Below are positions 58,546-64,000 of a stretch of 64,000 bases of DNA, one piece after another. Position 1 is the first letter of the stretch. Every line of letters begins with the position of its first letter. The notes beneath the pieces were generated by a model that was given only the letters and a program-made list of their open reading frames with translations, was not told where the DNA came from and ran no database searches. The translations under genes and the position numbers were made by a program. Source of the DNA: an uncultured Eubacteriales bacterium (lineage in GTDB: Bacteria > Bacillota > Clostridia > Peptostreptococcales > Anaerovoracaceae); contig CACYFF010000001.1 in NCBI GenBank assembly GCA_902773665.1, positions 62,001-126,000 of the forward strand, in the 5' to 3' direction.

Positions 58546-59724
58546 ATGAAAGAAGTCAGCTTTATCCCAAATCAAACCATTCCTACGCTCCGGCTGTCCG
58601 GGCGCATCGATTCGACGAACGCCGCAGCCGCAGAGCAGGAGATCCAAACGCTGCTGCAGGACGTGCCCGGCACGCAGGTGCAGGTCGACGCGGAGGACCT
58701 GGAGTACCTTTCTTCCGCAGGTCTGCGCGTGCTGCTGCGTCTGCGCAAGAGCCGCACCGGTCTTACGGTGGTCAACGTCTCTCCGGAAGTCTACGACGTG
58801 CTGGAGATGACGGGCTTTACGGAGATCATCCCCGTATCGAAGGCGTTCCGCCGCATCTCAGTGGAAGGCTGCGATGTCATCGGCGAAGGCGCCAACGGCA
58901 CCGTCTACCGGCTTGACCCCGACACCATCGTAAAAGTCTACCTCGACCCGGACGCCCTGGACGATATCCGCAAAGAGCGCGAACTGGCCCGCACGGCCTT
59001 TATCCTCGGCGTTCCCACCGCGATCCCCTACGACGTGGTAAAGGTGGGAGACCTGTACGGCTCCGTCTTCGAGCTGCTCAACGCGAAGTCCTTCGCGGAG
59101 CTTCTGATGGAAGACCGGGAGAACGCGGACAAGTATATCCGGCAGCTGGCGGATCTGCTCAAGCTCATCCACAGTACCGAAGTCAAGCCCGGTTCCATGC
59201 CCGACATGAAGCAGACGGTCCTCGGCTGGGTGGATTTTCTGGAGGAACAGTTGCCCGAGGCCCAGTGGAAGAAACTGCGCAGCCTCGCAGCGGCGGTGCC
59301 CGAGCGGCACACCATGCTGCACGGCGATTATCACGCCAAAAACGTGATGATGCAGAACGGCGAGGTCATCCTCATCGACATGGACACGCTCTGCATGGGT
59401 CACCCCGTGTTCGAGATGGCGTCGGTCTTTAACGCCTACACCGGCTTCTACGTGACCGGCACCCGCAAACGCGGCTCCTTTATCGGCCTCGACCCGGAGA
59501 TGGCGGAACGGACCTGGAACGGCATCCTGCTGCGCTATGCAGATGACGATCCGCAGCTCGCGGCAAAGATCGAGCAGCGGGCGGCCCTCATCGGCTACGT
59601 GCGTCTTTACCGCCGCATCCTGCGCAGAAACGGTCTGAACACGCCGGAAGGACGGCAGGAGATCGAACTCTACCGGAAGAATATCGGCGAACTGTTGGAG
59701 CAGGTGGACGATCTCACCTGGTAA
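58546..59724 (+). CDS. STAS domain fused to an aminoglycoside-phosphotransferase-like kinase (TIGR02172 type)
   Basis: The 392-residue protein begins with a second STAS domain (about 1-98, with VDAEDLEYLSSAGLRVLLRL carrying the usual serine pair). A kinase of the choline/aminoglycoside phosphotransferase class follows (about 105-392). The glycine loop is CDVIGEGANGTVYRL, the ATP lysine is in TIVKVYL, the catalytic loop is HGDYHAKNVMMQNG, and the metal Asp is in VILIDMDTL. The kinase half resembles TIGR02172. It starts 13 bases after the STAS gene. The kinase could phosphorylate a small molecule or a protein in response to the STAS switch; its substrate is unknown. Confidence 0.87.
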   Translation: MKEVSFIPNQTIPTLRLSGRIDSTNAAAAEQEIQTLLQDVPGTQVQVDAEDLEYLSSAGLRVLLRLRKSRTGLTVVNVSPEVYDVLEMTGFTEIIPVSKAFRRISVEGCDVIGEGANGTVYRLDPDTIVKVYLDPDALDDIRKERELARTAFILGVPTAIPYDVVKVGDLYGSVFELLNAKSFAELLMEDRENADKYIRQLADLLKLIHSTEVKPGSMPDMKQTVLGWVDFLEEQLPEAQWKKLRSLAAAVPERHTMLHGDYHAKNVMMQNGEVILIDMDTLCMGHPVFEMASVFNAYTGFYVTGTRKRGSFIGLDPEMAERTWNGILLRYADDDPQLAAKIEQRAALIGYVRLYRRILRRNGLNTPEGRQEIELYRKNIGELLEQVDDLTW

Positions 59725-59733
59725 GGAGGATCC

Positions 59734-61878
59734 ATGCCCGCGAAAAGCGTCCGGGAGATGACCCGCATCGAGCGTCTCCGCCATTCTCTTGGTGCGAGGA
59801 CGTTCCAGGCGGTCCTCATCCTGAGCATACTCATCGGCGTGCTGGTGGAAGCCTTTGGCATCACGCTGTACGCCCACACGGCAAAAAACGAATATACGCA
59901 GGCAGCAGAACACTTAGCAGACACAGCCGGCTCCGTCATGCAGTATGAGGAGCAGGCTGTTTATGAGTATGCCCGGAAAATCGTCCAGCGGTATACCGAT
60001 GCCGGAAGCGATCTTCAGGCAGATCCCGAGAGCGCGGCCTACCGCCTGCAGTTTCAGGAGTTTCTGGACGACGAGACCTGGCTGGAGGTGAACACGCTTC
60101 TGAAACGGCTGTCCGACAGTAACGAAGCCGACGCGGTCTACGTAGCGGCCCTGGACGAAGACGCCCTGCGCTTCGTCTACATCTTCGACTCGCAGGGACC
60201 GGACAGTCCGGAGCTTCCCGGCGACTGGGATCCGCTGATGAAAGCGGAACTGACCCGCTACCTCGAAGGCCTGGAGGAGCCCGTCTCCTACCTGGGTCGC
60301 ACCGCGGAGTACGGCGTGCAGAGCACCGGCGCCCGCTATCTGTTCGAAGTGAACGGCATGAAGGTCTTCGCCTTCGCCGACATCAATCTCAACCACGTGA
60401 TGAAGCGCAGCCTGCGCTTTCTGTGGCAGTTCGGCCTGCTGCTGGCAGTGCTGGTCATCGCGGGGTCGCGCCTGCTGGCGAACCGCCTTCAAAAGGAGGT
60501 CGTTGACCCCATCAACCGCCTGTCCGACGCTGCGGCGCAATATGTCGAAGACAAGCGGAAAGGCCGGCAGGAGGCGGATCACTTCGCTAAGCTGGGCATC
60601 GCTACGGGCGACGAGATCGAAAACCTCAGCCTCATCATGGCGGATATGGAATCCGATCTGACGACATACATCGAAGATCTTACCCGGGTCACCGGCGAAA
60701 AGGAGCGCATCGGCGCGGAACTGAACATCGCCCGAAAGATCCAGGAAGGTTCTCTGCCCGGCACGTTCCCGCCCTTCCCGGACCGCACGGAGTTCGACCT
60801 GTACGCCTCCATGCACGCAGCGAAGGAAGTGGGCGGCGACTTCTATGACTTCTTCCTGATCGACGACGACCATCTGGCGCTCGTCATGGCAGATGTGTCC
60901 GGCAAAGGCGTGCCGGCAGCGCTGTTCATGATGGCGTCCAAGATGCTCATCAGCAACTACGCAGCGATCGAAAAGGATTCGCCGGCGAAGATCCTCACCC
61001 GGGTCAACGAACGCATCTGCGCAGGCAATACGGCCGGCATGTTCGTAACGGTGTGGCTCGGCATCCTGGAGATCTCCACCGGCGTGCTGAAGGCTGCCAA
61101 CGCGGGTCACGAATACCCCATCCTGCGCAAGGCAGGACAGCCCTTCGCGCTGCTGAAGGACAAACACGGCTTCGTCGTGGGCGGCATGGAAGGCGTGCGG
61201 TACAAGGAATACGAGATCGCCATGGAAAAAGGCGACCAGCTGTTCCTGTACACGGACGGCGTCGCGGAGGCCAACGACAGAGACGAAAACATGTTCGGCA
61301 TCGACCGTACGCTGACCGCGCTCAACGGTGTTGAGCTCCCCTACTGCAAGAACGAGGTGGATGCCGTATCGGACGCGGTACACGCCTTTATGGGCAAAGC
61401 GGAACAGTTCGACGACATTACGATGCTCTGCTTAAACTACTACGGAAAGGAGACGCCCATGACGGAGGAAAAGAGCCTAACCATAGACGCGAAAGTCGAC
61501 AGGCTGCACGACGTGCTGGACTTTATCGACGCGTATCTGGAAGAGCAGGACTGCCCGCCGAAGGCGCAGATGCAGCTCGACCTGGCCGTGGAGGAACTGT
61601 TCGTGAACATCGCCAGCTACGCCTATCCGGACGGCGGAGGCACGGCAGAGATCCGCATCCGCGCCTTTGGAGAGCCGAAGCGGGCGGAGATCGTGCTGCG
61701 CGACAGCGGCATCCCCTACGATCCGACGAAGAACGAAGATCCGGACATCACGATGGCGGCGGAAGACCGCGACATCGGCGGCCTGGGCGTCTTTATGGTA
61801 AAGAAATATACGGACAGCGTCCAATACACATACGAAGACGGTCACAATGTGCTGACCATTACAAAAACGATCGAATGA
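59734..61878 (+). CDS. membrane PP2C/SpoIIE phosphatase with HAMP and C-terminal RsbW-type kinase domain
   Basis: The 714-residue regulator joins the two opposing activities of a partner switch. Helix 1 (FQAVLILSILIGVLVEAFGI, about 25-45), an extracytoplasmic sensor (about 46-227), helix 2 (about 228-248) and a HAMP region lead to the PP2C domain (about 330-570): KEVGGDFYDFFLIDDDHLAL, MADVSGKGVPAALFM, LFLYTDGVAEANDRDENMFG and DDITMLCLNYYG. From about residue 576 comes an RsbW/SpoIIAB-type ATPase: LAVEELFVNIASYAY (N box), RDSGIPYDPT and IGGLGVFMVKKY, all intact. The phosphatase would dephosphorylate and the kinase phosphorylate the neighbouring STAS proteins. No sigma factor gene is adjacent. 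A 4-base overlap links it to the next gene. Confidence 0.9.
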   Translation: MPAKSVREMTRIERLRHSLGARTFQAVLILSILIGVLVEAFGITLYAHTAKNEYTQAAEHLADTAGSVMQYEEQAVYEYARKIVQRYTDAGSDLQADPESAAYRLQFQEFLDDETWLEVNTLLKRLSDSNEADAVYVAALDEDALRFVYIFDSQGPDSPELPGDWDPLMKAELTRYLEGLEEPVSYLGRTAEYGVQSTGARYLFEVNGMKVFAFADINLNHVMKRSLRFLWQFGLLLAVLVIAGSRLLANRLQKEVVDPINRLSDAAAQYVEDKRKGRQEADHFAKLGIATGDEIENLSLIMADMESDLTTYIEDLTRVTGEKERIGAELNIARKIQEGSLPGTFPPFPDRTEFDLYASMHAAKEVGGDFYDFFLIDDDHLALVMADVSGKGVPAALFMMASKMLISNYAAIEKDSPAKILTRVNERICAGNTAGMFVTVWLGILEISTGVLKAANAGHEYPILRKAGQPFALLKDKHGFVVGGMEGVRYKEYEIAMEKGDQLFLYTDGVAEANDRDENMFGIDRTLTALNGVELPYCKNEVDAVSDAVHAFMGKAEQFDDITMLCLNYYGKETPMTEEKSLTIDAKVDRLHDVLDFIDAYLEEQDCPPKAQMQLDLAVEELFVNIASYAYPDGGGTAEIRIRAFGEPKRAEIVLRDSGIPYDPTKNEDPDITMAAEDRDIGGLGVFMVKKYTDSVQYTYEDGHNVLTITKTIE

Positions 61879-62828
61879 ACGAATCCCTGAATCCTGCCCG
61901 CCGTCGCATCGTCTGCTTCGGCGGCGCCAACATGGATCTGCACATCCAAAGCACTGTGCCGGTCATCCTGCACGACTCCAACCCGGGAAAGATCCACACG
62001 TCTCCCGGCGGCGTGATGCGCAACATCGCGGAAAACTGCGCGAGGCTGGGGGCAGCCCCCGTGCTGCTGTCCGCCGTCGGCAAAGATGCCTTCGGTGACC
62101 GCATCCAAAAGGACAGCGAAGCCGCCGGCATCGACATGAGCCGCGTCTATCTGCACCCCGACTGCCCCACGTCCTGCTACATGGCGTTTATGGACCGGAC
62201 CGGCGACATGCTGGTGGCGGCCAACGACATGCGCATCATGGACCTGCTGCCGGAGGACTATCTGACATCGCAGAAAGACGTGCTGCAGAGCGCGGCTGTC
62301 ATCCTGTGCGACGCCAATCCGCCGCTGGAGCGGATCCGTCAGCTCGTCGACCTGGCGGGAGACGTCCCCATCTTCGCGGATCCTGTATCCGTGGCAAAGG
62401 GCAGCAAATTCCTGGAGGTGCTGGACCGCATCTGGCTGTTTAAACCAAACCTCATCGAACTGCAGCACCTGAGCGGCCTGCCTTGCGGCACCGAAGAGGA
62501 GATCCGGACGGCGGCTGCCAGCCTGCTGGACAAGGGATTGCAGGCGATCGCCGTCTCCTTAGGCAGCAAGGGCTGCTACTACGCGGACCGGGAAGGACGC
62601 ACGTTCTTCCGGAGGCTGCGGGCGGTCACCGACATGGCCAACGCCACCGGCGCGGGAGACGCCTTTACGGCGGGGCTGACGACGGCATTCAGCCGGGGCG
62701 CTGCGCCCGAAGACATGGTGGATTATGCGCTGGCCTGCGGCGTGCTGGCCGTGCAGAGCGAAGACACCATCAACAAAAACATTTCCGATGCGCTGGTCCG
62801 GCGCACGATCGAAGAATACAGAGAATAA
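61875..62828 (+). CDS. psuK: PfkB-family carbohydrate kinase, probable pseudouridine kinase
   Basis: This ribokinase-fold enzyme of 317 residues has the N-terminal substrate motif FGGANMDLHIQSTVPVILHD and SPGGVMRNIAENCARLGA (the PfkB signature GGX2RN), ADPVSVAKGSKFLEVLDRIW, and the C-terminal signature ATGAGDAFTAGLTTAFSRG with the catalytic Asp. It precedes pseudouridine-5'-phosphate glycosidase, which makes pseudouridine kinase the most likely role (pseudouridine to its 5'-phosphate). The start overlaps the phosphatase gene stop (ATGA), so this metabolic gene is translationally coupled to the regulator. Confidence 0.88.
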   Translation: MNESLNPARRRIVCFGGANMDLHIQSTVPVILHDSNPGKIHTSPGGVMRNIAENCARLGAAPVLLSAVGKDAFGDRIQKDSEAAGIDMSRVYLHPDCPTSCYMAFMDRTGDMLVAANDMRIMDLLPEDYLTSQKDVLQSAAVILCDANPPLERIRQLVDLAGDVPIFADPVSVAKGSKFLEVLDRIWLFKPNLIELQHLSGLPCGTEEEIRTAAASLLDKGLQAIAVSLGSKGCYYADREGRTFFRRLRAVTDMANATGAGDAFTAGLTTAFSRGAAPEDMVDYALACGVLAVQSEDTINKNISDALVRRTIEEYRE

Positions 62829-62838
62829 CGGAGGAACT

Positions 62839-63756
62839 ATGAATTACAAGGATTATCTGGATATCAAACCCGAAGTCGCCCAAGCGCTGGCAGAAGGCAG
62901 ACCCGTCGTCGCCCTGGAGAGCACCATCCTGAGCCACGGCATGCCCTATCCGCAGAACCTGGAGTTTGCGGCGAAGGTCGAAGAAGTCGTCCGCAGCGAG
63001 GGCGCGGTGCCGGCTACGATGGCCCTCATCGACGGCCGCATCAAGGTCGGCCTGTCCGAGGCGGATCTGGAAGTTATGTGCAAGGCGGAAAACGTCGGTA
63101 AGGTGAGCCGCAGAGACTTCGCCGTCTATCTGACGGAGAAGAAGACCGGCGCCACCACCGTGGCCACCACCATGATGTGCGCGGCGTTCGCAGGCATCCA
63201 CGTGTTCGCGACCGGCGGCATCGGCGGCGTGCACAGACACGGCGAGGTGACGATGGATGTCTCCGCGGACCTGCAGGAACTGGGCCACACCCCGGTCTGC
63301 GTCGTCTGCGCGGGCTGCAAACAGATCCTGGACATCGGCCGCACCCTGGAATATCTGGAGACCATGGGCGTGCCCGTCATCGGCAATAAAACCGAAGACT
63401 TTCCCGCCTTCTACTGCCCCAAGAGCGGCCACAAGGTGGACTACGCGGCCAAGGATGAAGCCGATATCGCCCGCATCCTGAAGACTTCCCTGGATCTGGG
63501 CCTGCAGGGCGGCATGCTGGTAGGCAACCCCGTTCCGGCGGAATACGCCATGGACTTCGACTATATGGAAGGCATCATCGGCCAGGCGCTGGCGGAAGCC
63601 GACGAAAAGGGCGTCCACGGCAAGGAAATCACGCCCTTCCTGCTGGCCAAGGTCGTGGAGCTCACCGGCGGCGAATCCCTCGCCACCAACATCCAGCTGG
63701 CTCTCAATAACGCCCGCTGCGCATCCAAGATCGCAGCCGAGCTGGCAAGACTGTAA
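62839..63756 (+). CDS. psuG: pseudouridine-5'-phosphate glycosidase
   Basis: This 305-residue glycosidase splits pseudouridine 5'-phosphate into uracil and ribose 5-phosphate. Family motifs are RPVVALESTILSHGMPYPQN near the start (catalytic Glu), KVSRRDFAVYLTEKKTGATT (catalytic Lys region), FATGGIGGVHRHGEVTMDVS, and VGNPVPAEYAMDFDYMEGII. The ATG at 62839 has GGAGG 6 nt upstream; a frame to 62725 is a shadow of psuK. With psuK it would recycle pseudouridine from RNA turnover or the environment. A long palindromic terminator follows. Confidence 0.94.
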   Translation: MNYKDYLDIKPEVAQALAEGRPVVALESTILSHGMPYPQNLEFAAKVEEVVRSEGAVPATMALIDGRIKVGLSEADLEVMCKAENVGKVSRRDFAVYLTEKKTGATTVATTMMCAAFAGIHVFATGGIGGVHRHGEVTMDVSADLQELGHTPVCVVCAGCKQILDIGRTLEYLETMGVPVIGNKTEDFPAFYCPKSGHKVDYAAKDEADIARILKTSLDLGLQGGMLVGNPVPAEYAMDFDYMEGIIGQALAEADEKGVHGKEITPFLLAKVVELTGGESLATNIQLALNNARCASKIAAELARL

Positions 63757-63761
63757 AGTTA

Positions 63762-63831
63762 AAAACGGGGACGGTCCTCTGTCTCACTGCAGTGCTGCAG
63801 TACTGCTGAGACAGAGGACCGTCCCCGTTTT
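63762..63831. terminator. 25-bp perfect palindrome, GGGGACGG family, between convergent genes
   Basis: The arms at 63762-63786 and 63807-63831 are perfectly complementary over 25 bp, ending in AAAA and TTTT, so it can terminate in both directions. The 20-base loop contains CTGCAGT twice. The outer part CGGGGACGGTCC belongs to the same motif group as 19077, 31914 and 33178. Confidence 0.85.
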
Positions 63832-63840
63832 GTTGTCTTG

Positions 63841-64000
63841 CTATCCTACGATACCTTTCTTCTTTAAGGCTTCGACCTCTTCCGGACTGTAGCCCGCCAA
63901 GCCGAGGATCTCCGCGGCGTCTTCGCTCAGAAGCGGTGCGGCCTTTGTCTGCTCGTCCGGCTCACCCTCGAATTTGACGGGGGTTCCGGGGGTCACAAAG
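63841..64000 (-). CDS. CaiB/BaiF-type CoA-transferase, C-terminal fragment
   Basis: The last 52 residues of a gene that continues beyond the window. The end FVTPGTPVKFEGEPDEQTKA followed by APLLSEDAAEILGLAGYSPE and EVEALKKKGIVG is the usual C-terminus of family III CoA-transferases, with a G-X-P-V-X-F strand and the closing EDNEEIL-like helix. These enzymes move CoA between carboxylic acids, often in fermentation of amino-acid-derived acids. Only the tail is visible, so the substrate is unknown. Confidence 0.8.
   Translation of the reverse strand, partial: FVTPGTPVKFEGEPDEQTKAAPLLSEDAAEILGLAGYSPEEVEALKKKGIVG

Overview
The window is a GC-rich, gene-dense chromosomal stretch from an anaerobic member of the Clostridia (Bacillota). 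The evidence is strong AGGAGG ribosome sites, a selenoprotein reductase of the glycine/sarcosine/betaine (Stickland) type with its GrdX partner, an FMN-dependent GltB-like protein, thiolase, a LutC-type protein, an IscR/NifS/NifU set, a canonical Gram-positive LexA box, and SLH, bactofilin and Hsp33 genes. An amino-acid fermenter is likely. I cannot name a genus. No integrase, transposase, prophage or CRISPR array is visible.

Layout. 1-6.1 kb: a peptide ABC transporter (binding lipoprotein, two permeases, and one polypeptide carrying both ATPases), all on the minus strand. 6.2-11 kb: a KdpD-like histidine kinase and its regulator, a bactofilin, and a Na/phosphate symporter with a PhoU tail. 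11-19 kb: an SLH protein, a DUF1846 protein, a small protein, the grdX/grdE-like/grdB-like operon and a GltB-like oxidoreductase. In the grdB-like gene an in-frame UGA is read as selenocysteine. 19-28 kb: a ProX-type tRNA deacylase, an agmatinase-family enzyme, a tightly overlapping six-gene operon (hslO, ddl, DUF1934, two S41 proteases, TIGR01440), then ispE and a 2-hydroxyacid dehydrogenase. 28.3-28.6 kb is a gene-free spot filled with nested inverted repeats. 28.6-38.6 kb: a metallophosphoesterase, DUF4230, coaBC, LysE/Lrp, thiolase, surE and a SOS-type DNA-repair pair. 38.7-44.2 kb: an iron/cobalamin-type ABC transporter with an odd leader RNA, DUF3842, patatin and Sir2. 44.5-52.1 kb: a long glutamine synthetase, UPF0182, and a very large zinc-ribbon/proline-rich membrane protein. 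52.2-55.4 kb: iscR, iscU, nifS and a CPBP protease. 55.5-64 kb: tRNA-Lys(CTT) with unusual flanking repeats, a LutC-type protein, a small membrane protein, a dicarboxylate-type transporter fused to a degenerate GHKL domain, a STAS / STAS-kinase / PP2C-RsbW regulatory set coupled to psuK and psuG, and the end of a CaiB-type CoA-transferase.

The most interesting items are as follows. (1) The transporter with an N-terminal pseudo-ATPase of the anti-sigma type lies divergent to a STAS/kinase/phosphatase partner-switch that has no sigma factor beside it. (2) Four genes have a -10 box exactly 6 nt before the ATG and no ribosome site, which predicts leaderless mRNAs; a fifth is borderline. (3) An inverted-repeat array at 28.36-28.59 kb contains alternative pairings. 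(4) A perfect LexA box precedes the radical-SAM DNA-repair gene. (5) A fragment of tRNA-Lys is duplicated in both arms of a nearby hairpin. (6) A leader with twin hairpins precedes the metal-chelate transporter. All calls rest on reading the sequence; no database search was possible.
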